This document shows positions 35,148 to 45,069 of a stretch of DNA of 64,000 bases, in pieces. The position numbers and the translations under genes were made by a program. The DNA is taken from NCBI RefSeq assembly GCF_019320115.1, contig NC_089591.1, positions 58,528,078 to 58,592,077 of the forward strand. The letters run 5' to 3'. The notes beneath the pieces were generated by a model, which made no database searches, had not been told where the DNA came from, and saw only the letters and a program-made list of their open reading frames with translations. The stretch's first letter is position 1. Every line of letters starts with the position of its first letter. The stretch is from Miscanthus floridulus. Lineage: Eukaryota; Streptophyta; Magnoliopsida; Poales; Poaceae.

Positions 35148-37790
35148 ATGGATCCATTTGAGTATCTTCCAGTCCGGTTCCATTTCAATGGAGAATTCAT
35201 AAGAACAGGAAGACAAGTGCAGTACATCGGTGCTCGGATGGAGGTTTCCTTCATAGATAGGGATAAAGTGTCCCTGTCTGAGATTATTGGCCACCTAAAG
35301 GACCACTGCAATGTAAGTGAAAGGGCTCTCTTGCATTGGCTTCTTCCTGGGAAAGAGCTCGATAATGGTCTGAGGCTGCTTCTAGATGACAAAGGCTGCT
35401 TAGAGGTAGCAGGTACCATTGGGGATGGAGAGGTAGCTAAAATCTATGTTGAAGAACCTATTGCTTTGGAAGAAAGTGAATGTGACGAAGGCAGTGAATA
35501 TGAAGAGGAGGAAGGAACAAGTGATGAAGATGACTCACTGAATGAGCAGGAAGTGCAGGAGGAATTGGATGATGAAGGACCTGAGATAGAAGAGGATACT
35601 CAGCCTGTGCATGCAGCCAATGAATTTTTAGGTGCAGCCATTGTTCCAAGTGGTAATAGAGCTGGGATCCAACAACCAATACAACTTGATGAGGGATGGA
35701 AAAATTCAAGGAAAGACAAAGGCAAGCAAGTAGTTGTCCATGATCCAAAGTCTGGGGATAGCAGTGACAGTGACTACTTACCTGGTGATGAGTGTTCTTC
35801 TGAGGATGATTTGTAGAAATTCTGACCAAGTTCAGGGTGTTTTAAAGGAGGTTAAAGGCTGGACAGGTAGCCAACTTAGATGAAGTCATATTGGACAGTC
35901 CCAAAGAGGTGCCAAATTTGTATGAGATAGAGGATGAAGGAAATTTGACCCCATATGATGGCAGCAGTGATGATGAGGATTCAGTAGAAGAGATGAGTGA
36001 TGGGGATATTCAGAAGTGTACTAGTAAGTGTCCAAGATTTAATAAGAAGGGACCAATTCCTAAGTTTGAGATTGGAATGAAGTTTAGTGGAGAGAAACAA
36101 TTCAAGAAGGCATGTATCAAACATGGTCTAGTTGAGAGGAAGCTTATCAAATTCTACAAGAATGAGGCATCAAGAATGATTGCAGTATGTGACTGGTCCA
36201 CATGTAAATGAAGGTGCATGGCTTCTGTCAATTCTAGGAGTAGTAGTTGGTAGATTGCTAGCTACAATGCTGAGCATACATGTCCACCTAGAAGGGACAA
36301 TAGGTTGGTCACTGCTTGGTAGAATTGCTGCCAAGTATGAGAAGATGATCATTGCCAACCCTGCTTGGGGTCTTGACTCAATGAAAACAACTGTGCAAGA
36401 GGACATGTTTGCTGATGTGAGTTTTAGCAAGCTTAAGAGGGCCAAGTCCATGGTAATGCAGAAGGCATTAGATGCTACTAAGGGTCAATATCTACTCTTG
36501 TACAATTACCAGCTAGAGTTATTGAGAAGTAATCCTGGAAGCACAATTATTATGAGAAGACAAGGTGATACAGACATTTTTCAGAGGATGTACATATGCC
36601 TTGATGCTTTGAAGAAAGGGTTTAAGGCAGGATGTAGAAAAGTTGTTGGGCTAGATGGGTGCTTCTTCAAGGGAGCTACAAATGATGAGCTGCTATGTGC
36701 AATTGGCAGAGATGCAAACAGGCCAAATGTATCCTATTGCATGGGCTGTGGTGGAGAAAGAGAATAATGATAGTTGGGATTGGTTTTGTGATCTTTTGTT
36801 TAGAGATATAGAGGTGTATGGTGGCACTGGATGGGTTTTCATATCAGATCAGCAAAAGGGAATTTTGAATGCAGTGCAGAAATGGGCTCCAGATGCTGAG
36901 CATAGGAATTGTGCTAGGCATATATATGCCAATTGGAGGAAAAAGTTCAAAAAGAAGGAGTGGCAGAAGAAATTTTGGGCTTGTGCAAAGGCCCCTTAGT
37001 GTCACATTGTTCAACCTAGCCAAGGCAAGACTTGCAAAGGATACACAAGCTGGAGCTCATGCTATAATGAACACTGATCCACATCACTGGAGCCATGCCT
37101 GGTTCAAGTTAGGTTCTTTTTGTGATTCAGTTGACAACAATATGTGTGAATCTTTTAACAAATGGATTGTAGAGGCTAGATACTTTCCAATTATTACCAT
37201 GCTTGAGACAATTAGGAGAAAAGTCATGGTTAGGATTCAGCACAACAGGACCAAATCAGATGGGTGGAACACAGTCATATGCCCAAATATCTTGAAAAAA
37301 TTGAATGCATGTATTAATTTATCTGGAGTTTACCATGCAATATGTAATGGACAAGACCAATTTGAAGTGGTTCACTGGATTAACAGGTTCACTGCTGGAC
37401 CTGAACAAAAAGGAGTGTTCCTATAGATATTGGCAACTATCTGGAATGCCATGTCCTCATGCCATATCTTGCATTTTCTTCAAGACAAATGATTTGTCAC
37501 CATTCATTGCTAGCTGCTACTCAGTGGAATAGTTCAAAAACACATATGACCATTGTCTATTGCCAGTGGAAGGAATGATTGCATGGCTCGTTTCAGAGAA
37601 AACACCACTGAAGGCTCCTGGATATGTAAAGATGCCAGGTAGGCCAAAGAAGGAAAGAAAGAGAGAAGCACATGAGAAACCAAAGTCTGAAAAGGCCTCA
37701 AAGGTAGGCACAATTATCAGGTGTACGAAATGCATGCAAATTGGTCACAACAGGTCCACATGTGACAAAAGGAATGGCCTAGTCCCATAA
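35148..37790 (+). pseudogene. MuDR-type transposase of the MULE
   Basis: The start ATG at 35148 opens 222 codons with the plant MuDR N-terminal domain and a long acidic region (35460-35620). A stop at 35814 is followed by 35891-36211, with FEIGMKFSGEKQFKKACIKH, the MuDR DNA-binding type segment. The MULE catalytic core follows from 36640 (VVGLDGCFFKGA, first Asp) with FISDQQKG (second Asp, about 36845). HRNCARHIYANW is next, then LGSFCDSVDNNMCESFNKW, and a SWIM-type YWQLSGMPCPHAISCIF near 37430. A CCHC knuckle, CTKCMQIGHNRSTC, lies near 37720. At least four frameshifts or stops (about 35816, 36200, 36740, 36990, 37370) break it. Confidence 0.88.
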
Positions 37791-37799
37791 TGTTGCTCA

Positions 37800-38220
37800 G
37801 GTTTCAAGAGAACAAGGTGGAACTTCATCAAGTGCACCTCACCATAGCACTGCTGCATCCATGAAGAGGAAAGCAAATACAACTCCATGTACACAGAACA
37901 AAAGGACAAGGACAACCAAGGTATGGTTTCAAAACCAGTGTAACATTATTGCCAATTTATGATCCTCACAAAATATGTGTGTTCAATGATTTATTTCTTC
38001 TTTTAGCAAGGCTGGAGGTTCAAATACATTGGCCTAAGACATCCTGCAAGTGCCAAAGTTGATACAACTCCTTCTAGTTCAGCAACTATGCACCTGCACT
38101 CTAATGTGCCATTTACCAAAGTTGGCTCAAGTGTGCCTATCACTATAAATTCAGGGAAAGCTGAAGTTCGTTTGAATGCTCAAGGACCATCCCCTCCAAA
38201 GAAGGTCTCCGGTTAGAAGA
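37800..38220 (+). pseudogene. 3' exons of the MULE transposase gene
   Basis: Open sequence with MKRKANTTPCTQNKRTRTTK (37860-37920) ends at a possible 5' splice site (AAGGTATGG). A second piece (GWRFKYIGLRHPASAKV) begins after TTTTAGCAAGG near 38010 and runs to a stop at about 38216. Low-complexity Ser/Thr/Lys tails like this are usual at the C-terminus of such transposases. Confidence 0.5.
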
Positions 38221-38279
38221 CCAGCCAAAGGCCCTATGTTCTTTCTGCCAGCACCTAGTGATGCCATCTGAAGTATCTG

Positions 38280-38470
38280 TGATGTCCATGTGTAATGCCT
38301 AGAATGCTGGCTTAAGTTTATTTTGCTACCATCTGAACTATGGATTGTGAGGTGTAATGCCAGACTGTTGGCTTAAGTTCATGTTGCTACCATCTAAACT
38401 AGGAATTGTGATGTGTAATGCCTGACTGATGGCTTAATTTTACCTGACAGCATGCTGAACTATGAATGTC
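38280..38470. repeat. 61-62 bp tandem repeat, three copies
   Basis: GTGTAATGCC recurs at 38290, 38352 and 38413. Each is followed by a CTGGCTTAAGTT-like block and then GCTACCATCTGAACTA or its variant. The copies are imperfect. They lie between the last transposase exon and the right terminal repeat. Confidence 0.75.
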
Positions 38471-38500
38471 ATGTGTAGCTGGCGTCAAAACCGGCGTGGC

Positions 38501-38600
38501 GTCAAAACCAGGTGGACTGCTAGTCCATGGCCTTTTGTGTCCGGTTTTAGAAAATAAATGGTCAAAGATTACTGGTTTTAGAGTTTAATGGTCGTTCTCG
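38501..38600 (-). repeat. right terminal inverted repeat of the MULE
   Basis: It pairs with 34175-34282. Just inside it, GGCGTCAAAACC is present twice in a row (38481 and 38499). Confidence 0.8.
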
Positions 38601-39058
38601 AACTTCGTCAAAAATTCGATGGTCAAAAATGAACTTTTCCCTTTCTTAAATGTGTACACCAAGTGATCACGCACCTGTAAAAGACAAATCAGCACACTTA
38701 AATGAGGGTGACGAGCGAGGACGAGACGAGACTCATCAAGGTTGAAAGGAGACAATCGTACTTGTGGTACGTTGGAGTGAAGGACCCTGCTCTTCCGTCG
38801 CTCCTGTCCACACACACACACCGCAAGTCCGCAATACCGCGCGCAGAGGTCCGGGCTTAACGAAACGCGTCCGTGCACCGTGCACGGCACCGCATTCCAA
38901 AACAGAAGGCCGGCGCGCGGCAGCGTCCTGGCTTAAAGTTAACACCGGTGTTTCTCGGCTAGCCGCGAAGTCATCAAGGGCGCCGCAACTGTTCAGCGGC
39001 ACGATCGTGTTCGTGTGTGTGTGTTGCCAGTTGAAAGTTGTCAAGGCGAGGAGTTCAG
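38601..39058. other. intergenic, nothing recognised
   Basis: Mixed composition. A run of alternating CA (38810-38822) and GT (39008-39022) occurs. Overlapping ORFs on both strands show no known motif. Confidence 0.5.
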
Positions 39059-39187
39059 TCCGTTCGTTTGGCTGTGGCTTATCGTAAAAAATCGTAAATT
39101 TTAAGCTGAAACGGTATTTTTCTCTCACACAAACCTAATCAACAGTATTTTTTTATAAACCAACAATGATACGAATCAGCCAACCGA
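39059..39187. mobile_element. MITE, TTCGTTTGGCTG family, copy C
   Basis: About 129 bp. The left end TTCGTTTGGCTGTGGCTTAT pairs with the right end CAGCCAACCGAAT. The inner TATTTTTCTCTCACACAAAC is shared with the copy at 40544 and, more weakly, with 28388 and 42736. Confidence 0.65.
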
Positions 39188-39641
39188 ATATGTCCGTAAA
39201 AGTGAAAGACGAAGCGAGGAAATTAACGCACGGTCTAGAGTCGTCACACGCGCTGCGGCCTGCGGCGGCGCGCGGAGCAAAGTTCAGCGCACCTGGGCGA
39301 GGTGTGACCAGCGTGCAGCGCATGTTTATGTCACGCAAATGCCCGAGGCAGGACGGACGTCGCAGTCGCAGCCGTATCGAATCGGGGCTCCTCCCCGCGC
39401 GTCTACGGCCGCTTTTTTTTGCCCGGGCGTAGGCCGCGAGCCGAGAGGCGGCAGCGGCACCGAAGGGTTGGTTCCACCTTCAATTCAAGTCAACCCAATC
39501 CAACGCCAAAACTGCTCCGCACGGCGCCACTTTTCCTCTTCTGTGTTTTCTTCTTGGAGCGCAAAGCGGCTCCAATCTTGTCTTGGGTGCCGGGGCCGGG
39601 ATATCAATGGCGTGTGATGTCAGCGATATATCAGGTCGGTA
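39188..39641. other. GC-rich intergenic DNA
   Basis: A CpG-rich patch (39240-39460) with no convincing ORF. It could be a relic of a gene 5' end, but no coding motif is visible. Confidence 0.4.
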
Positions 39642-39666
39642 TTTTTTTTTTTTTTTTTTTTTTTTT
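39642..39666. repeat. poly-T run of 25
   Basis: A homopolymer directly adjoining the MITE that starts at 39667. Confidence 0.9.
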
Positions 39667-39810
39667 GGCCCCGCTCGCTTCGCTGAAAAATAAGTCGAAA
39701 CACTGTTCTGGCTGATTTGTTGCGAGAGAAAACACTATTTCAACTAAAAAAATAAAGCTAAAAAGTATGGAATTATAAAGTACGAATTATAAGAGAAGCG
39801 AACAGAGCCT
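39667..39810. mobile_element. MITE, copy E
   Basis: About 144 bp. Left GGCCCCGCTCGCTTCGCTG and right AGCGAACAGAGCC are inverted. The inner GCGAGAGAAAACACT is the reverse of the CTCTCAC segment of the other copies. It is therefore in the opposite orientation to copies A-D. Confidence 0.6.
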
Positions 39811-40543
39811 TTGGCCACGCTCCCAATCTATCTGGCCATGCATGCTTGACTTGCGGTGGATCCGATAGGATCATCATCGAACAAGCTTCAACTGCCAGCA
39901 GCTCTGCGAACAAGTTATAATAATTTCAACCGTGGATCTGGACTAGCAACAGTAGATATATAGCTATGTATAGTGTTGAACCCCTACTGTTATTTGTTAA
40001 AACAAAGCTAGCTCAAAGAATTTTTTACAAAAGCTCAGGGCTAGGGGCCGGAGAAGGAAAATTAATTTAAATTTGATTCACTTTATTTATATATTAAAAA
40101 AATAACAACGGTTATAGTAGCAAATAAGTACATTATGAAAATAATTTCACGTGATAATGTTATTTTCTATACATTTAGTTAAATTTAAAATCATCTAACT
40201 TTAGGACAACTAAAAGAGTTTAGTGAATTTGGACTCAGGGGATAGAACACTATATGTTTTATGTGCGTGTCGTCGACCGGAAAAAGAGAAGAACCGACAA
40301 TGGGAAACAACCTCGGAAAACGTCGTTTATTGAGAACAACGGAAAACTTCACTGGTCGTGCTCCAATCGAGTACTTACTGTAGTAGTAATAAAAATCCTA
40401 GTAGACTGATCGTTGCACAACATGTGCGGTTTTAATTTAGATTTAGATTTAGATTGACCAGAACCGAAGCAGCAGCCTGGGTCAAACGGTCAACGATAAT
40501 TCACGGGCGGGGCCCACCCGGCCGGAAGCGCCGCTATACAGAC
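39811..40543. other. intergenic, nothing recognised
   Basis: AT-rich with a short ATTTAGATTTAGATTTAGATT run near 40435. No gene found. Confidence 0.5.
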
Positions 40544-40671
40544 GGTTCGTTTGGCTGTGGCTTGTCGTAAATGATCGTAAATTTTCAGCCGGAACAATAT
40601 TTTTCTCTCACACAAACCAGCCAACAGTATTTCTTCACGAATCAACAACGATATAACCAGCCAACTGAACA
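40544..40671. mobile_element. MITE, TTCGTTTGGCTG family, copy D
   Basis: About 128 bp, closely similar to copy C: GGTTCGTTTGGCTGTGGCTT at the left, CAGCCAACTGAAC at the right, and ATTTTTCTCTCACACAAACC inside. Confidence 0.7.
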
Positions 40672-41885
40672 GGCTGATAGTTGGCCACTCTGCAGCTGCT
40701 GGAGGAGGGCTGATTTGGAGCCATGCATCGGTGCCTTCCTAGCTACGGTATTTATTTTGGTCTCATGGAGCAAGTCACAGGGTCGTCGACTTGTGAATCG
40801 TATTCGTGTCGCGGGGTCTCGGTGTTCTTCGTCAAACATGTTGATGTTGTTATCACGGCAGGACACACTGACACTGTATAGATAAGAATAGAAGCATGCC
40901 GCTGAGGTCCGCGAATAAACAAAGTCAATATTAATTAGTTAAGTGTATTACAGAAAGTCAGAAACCGATCGGCGACGGATAAATAAACTAGTTTGATTTA
41001 AGATTAAAAAAAAACTATAGTAATATTGTTGTTTTTAGGACTGAGGAAATATTACATTCCAATGCCAAGGTGAATAGAAAAGTAGACGAATACTAGCTCT
41101 CCATTAAAGTACAACGCACCCACGTATACTCGCTTGCTCGTGCGACGACAACAACGAGGAGAAGTCACAAAGCTGCAAGTGCATGCACGAGGAATAAATC
41201 GGTCACGCTGGGACGCGGGCGGGCACGTAGCTTTCAGGACGTCGGCATCGCCGTACGTCGTCGATCACCGTCACCTCCCCGGCCGGCCTCTTATCTCAAT
41301 CTCCAAGTTCACAAATGAACTCGTTGTCAACCAGCACTTCACCGGATATGAGATCAATTTGGTATAAATTATTAATCACGTACCTCCGCTAGGTACGCCG
41401 CTAAATGATTTTTTCTAATAAATGTTGATTGAAGAGAGAGGGAATAATATTAAGACACAAAGCATTTCGTAGACACGCAACTAACGGCCGGCGGCGAACG
41501 TATAGTAAATCAGCGTCTCAACAAGGCCACAGCCATGTTGTCCCGATCAAACGTATCGGCAGCATACGGTGCTCGCGTGTCGCCGTCCGTGGCCCATCCA
41601 AACGCGCTGTAAGCGGCTGGCGCAAAGTTTCAACACATGCCGATTGACACTCGTCGTGGGGACTTATTTATCTCTATCTATCTTTCGTTTTAAATTGAAG
41701 TTAAAATTGTGTTTTTGCCATCGTCATATTTTACTTTACACGTTGTTCGCGTATGCATCTCCGTGTCAAAGTCCGTGACTAGACTTATGATCGGTGCTTA
41801 TAAAAGTTAGAGTAGCACACGTCTAACGAAAATTGATGCTAAGACATATTAAAATAAATAACTTAATTTGTAAATAAATCTCTAA
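40672..41885. other. intergenic, nothing recognised
   Basis: Short ORFs only (for example 41134-41367) without known motifs. AT-rich except 41140-41300. Confidence 0.5.
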
Positions 41886-42196
41886 GGTCCTGTTTGGATC
41901 CGTGGAATTGAATTCATACTAATAAATTATAATTTAGGTATATATTAATTAGACTAATATGGTGGTACGTTGAATATATTTGTATACTATCGTTAGCCAT
42001 GCAAGTGATATGCTTATATGTTGAATTTTTACTTGTGATGAGGGAGTTGAAGAGTAGAAACATAGCATATAGAATCAATTTCCATCTCCCACCTTTGAGT
42101 TTGAGATAGACTTATATGTGAACTTTGAAAAGTTATGGAATTTTAAAATTTCAAGCCAAATAGCATAATCTTTAATTCCTCCAAATAAAAGGAACC
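41886..42196. mobile_element. MITE, GTTTGGATCC type
   Basis: About 311 bp. Left GGTCCTGTTTGGATCCGTGG and right AATTCCTCCAAATAAAAGG are imperfect inverted repeats. The interior is AT-rich and non-coding. No target duplication was fixed. Confidence 0.5.
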
Positions 42197-42735
42197 GCGT
42201 GATATATTGTATTTTTCGTTGTGACGCGTGAATATTTATACTCATCTAGTACTATGTATACTCCTACGTAGAGTACCACTTAATCCACTAGCTACCTTGG
42301 GGCTTAAAAGTTGAGGAGCCACTATATTTATATTTATCTATACTATGTAAAGATCGCTGAATGGTGAATGCGAGCATAGCACAGCGAAAAAACGTGGGTT
42401 CACACGAGAAGAGAGCAGTACTCGTAGAGTACCGTACGTGTGCAGCCTTCTTGATTAATGATTAGTACTAGTCAAGGTTGGTTAGTGCAAGTAGATAGTA
42501 GTGTTTTCTTTAATTGGCTCCGTGTCATAAGTCATCTCGTTTATGTTCATCAATTAATCAAAGCAAGGTCATTGGTTAGACCATCCACGCGTGCAGACCA
42601 ATTAACATATCCGCCACTAACTTTTTTTTTCTAAAAAAAACAATATAAATCCACGACTTGCATTCTTTTCTTGAGCCATTATGATTGGCACGCTTCTTTG
42701 TCACTATTCTTCGCCTACAATGGAGCAATAACAAT
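42197..42735. other. intergenic, nothing recognised
   Basis: AT-rich DNA. No ORF, RNA gene or element end identified. Confidence 0.5.
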
Positions 42736-42876
42736 GGCTATGTTCGGTTTACCCTATATTCGACTTATTCAGCTTATTTTTTTAGCTCAAACAATATTTT
42801 TCTCTCACAACAATTCAGCCAAAACAGTATATTTCAGCTAGTCTCAGCCAAGTTTTAGACCAGCGAACGGGGCCCC
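42736..42876. mobile_element. MITE, GGCCCCGTTYG family, copy B
   Basis: About 141 bp, the closest partner of 28388-28524. Shared text includes TTTTTCTCTCACAACAATT and TTTAGACCAGCGAACGGGG near the right end. Confidence 0.7.
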
Positions 42877-42995
42877 TTTAAAGTTAGAATCTCATACCAC
42901 GCAATGTATACCACAGATTCCACGTACAGGCCACTATACCACTATACACGTAAAAACAGTTTCTCAGAGCACCTGTAATGCTACCATGAAAATAA

Positions 42996-43334
42996 GGCCT
43001 GGTTTAGTTCAAAAAAATTTCACCTCAAACTATCACATCGAATCTTACGGCATATGCATGGAGTATTAAATATAGACGAAAAAAACTAATTGCACAGTTT
43101 GGTTGGAAATCGCGAGACGAATGGTTTAAGACTAATTAGTCCATGATTAGCCATAAAGTGCTACAGTACTAACATGTGCTAATGATAAATTAATTAGACT
43201 TAATAAATTCGTCTCGCAGTTTCCAGACGAGCTATGTAATTAGTTTTTTTATTAGTATCCGAAAACCCCTTCTAACATCCCGAAACATCCGATGTGACAT
43301 CCAAAAAATTTTATTTCGCGAACTAAACATGCCC
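42996..43334. mobile_element. Tourist-type MITE with TAA target duplication
   Basis: This is 339 bp between TAA (42993-42995) and TAA (43335-43337). Ends GGCCTGGTTTAGTTC and GAACTAAACATGCCC are inverted. It contains ATTCGTCTCGCAGTTTCC and its near mirror image. The TWA-type duplication and ends fit PIF/Harbinger-derived elements. Confidence 0.85.
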
Positions 43335-43609
43335 TAAATAGAGCAGGAGTACGACTGTTCCAGCGTATTCATAGATTTGTGGGATCTATGTGGTGATTAA
43401 AAAAATCTCTTCCCCCGTCTCATGGCCAGCGGAAGAGTTCGCATTCGTCCTTTTCTCCTCTCTCTCTCTCTTTTCCCGCGTATGGGATCGGTTATTTTAA
43501 CATCGAGTCTGATTTTTTGTCCAACACCCATGGTTCGAATGCTCTAGTGTTTCCGGTTCGTTTGGACCTACCCATGGTTCGATTTGGAACAACACTTGAG
43601 TTGCTCTTA
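43335..43609. other. spacer between two TWA-flanked elements
   Basis: Only 275 bp with a CTCTCTCTCTCT run near 43460. Nothing else recognised. Confidence 0.5.
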
Positions 43610-44547
43610 GGCTGTCTCCAACAAAAACGATCCAAAAACGATACCCATTCACTAATATAGGTCATCTACAATGAAAAGTCACGGACCCAAATCTCTGTCT
43701 TCTCCAACAGAGCCCGAGCAACAACACCACCGCCCTCGCTAGATCTGCTCCGCCACCACCGACACCCCCTCCTCGCCTTCCTCCGGCGAGCTCCTCGACG
43801 GAGCAGGGCCGAGCGCCACAACCGACCCGCCCGCCCCACCCCAGACCCTGCTGCACGCGACGGCGCTGCCAGGTGCCCGCAGGTTTTACCTCCCGAGAAG
43901 CTACCCGCACAAGTACAACCCCGGCGACTACGTCAACGTAGATCCGGACGGGGGGCGCCACGGCTGCGCCGATGCCGGTGCCGGTGGCGGCGAGGGTGTG
44001 GGGCTTGAAGCGAAGGAAGGAGGAGTGGCGGGCGGCGTGGCTGAGAGGAAGAGGGCGAGGACGTGCGGGCGAAAGAAGTAGGCGCTGTAGCAGTTGGGGC
44101 AGAGGTTCAGCGCTTGGTAGCCGTCGACGGCGATGGCGCTCGCGATCGTCGGAGGGGGGCCACGGTGGGAGAAGAGGATGTCCATGTGCTTGGAGCAGCG
44201 CGGGGCAGTGGGCCTCCATGTGGATACGGCGCGGCTCGGGCTCGTTGGTGGAGGAGGAGCTGCCCCCGGAGCCTGAGGAGGAGGACTCCCACTTGCGCCG
44301 CTCCTAGAGGCGCCGGTGCGGCGGCAGGGTGGACGGAGCTCACGTCGAAGCCCCCCTCATCTCCACCTCTCTGCTATGCTTTTGCGTCATCGCAAGAGAC
44401 GACGCTTTTTGCCTATCGATTCGCCAAGTACCCAAAATGGCTGCTTTGGATGCATCCTCCGTTGGAGCGTGAAACTAAGACGCAAAACACTGTGCACAAC
44501 GCATTTTGCATTTGAGTCACCCTTTGCTTACGCCGTTGGAGACAGTC
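43610..44547. mobile_element. non-autonomous element with GC-rich cargo, TTA target duplication
   Basis: This is 938 bp flanked by TTA at 43607-43609 and 44548-44550. Ends GGCTGTCTCCAAC and GTTGGAGACAGTC form a 13 bp inverted repeat with one mismatch. The 3 bp TTA duplication suggests a PIF/Harbinger-related origin. The interior (about 43690-44380) is strongly GC-rich, unlike the AT-rich MITEs nearby, with overlapping ORFs on both strands. This is the look of captured host gene sequence. No known protein domain could be named in any frame. Confidence 0.6.
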
Positions 44548-45069
44548 TTATGTACCACTCTCACATTCATTTGCCACGTCTACCAATCCATCCATATCAA
44601 TACGGCACACCAGTCAACGGACCCCACCACCATAACATAGTGCCACCAGCATGTGCGGGTGCCACACGTGTCATGTGGTCATTCGAGTTGAACGCTATCT
44701 GGCCGTGTCTATGGCATAGCTTAGCAACCACATGCTGTCGATCCCATAATAGTCGCTAGCTCGCACACACACCACCACCTAGTATCTCTTTCTCTCCAAT
44801 CAAACACCCCATCACCATCTCTCTCCCCTGCTTTCTCTTCTGCTCGACGCCATGTGGCTAACCGACTGCATGCAGCGGTGGGGAGGGCCTGCGGCCAACG
44901 GATCAACAACTGCTAGTTTATGGATTCTACACCCATGCGTATGTCATCGTCCTCCATTCATGCACTCAGCTACAAGAAGAAGGGACTGCAATGTCCAACC
45001 CAAGCTCTAGTAATCTACACCACATGAAGACGTGATGATAGTTGTTTGTCCCACAACTATCCTCCCTCC
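44548..45069. other. intergenic, nothing recognised
   Basis: ORFs here show no known motif. ACACACACCACCACC and CTCTTTCTCTCC tracts occur near 44770. Confidence 0.4.

Larger units (their letters stand above)
34175..38600 (+). mobile_element. Mutator-like element (MULE), decayed
   Basis: Terminal inverted repeats of roughly 100 bp pair 34175-34282 with 38597-38501. Both ends carry GAACGACCAT, CACCATTTATTTTCT or its variant, CCGGACACAAAAGGCCATGG and CCTGGTTTTGAC in the same order. Inside is a MuDR-type transposase gene on the plus strand (35148-38215). Long inverted ends plus this transposase identify a MULE. The expected 9 bp target duplication could not be fixed, because the extreme ends have diverged: the right end may continue to about 38640. 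Confidence 0.85.

Noticed and set aside
38585..38890. 101-codon minus-strand ORF next to the MULE
   Set aside because: It begins within the terminal repeat area of the MULE, lacks known motifs and has no promoter-like sequence.
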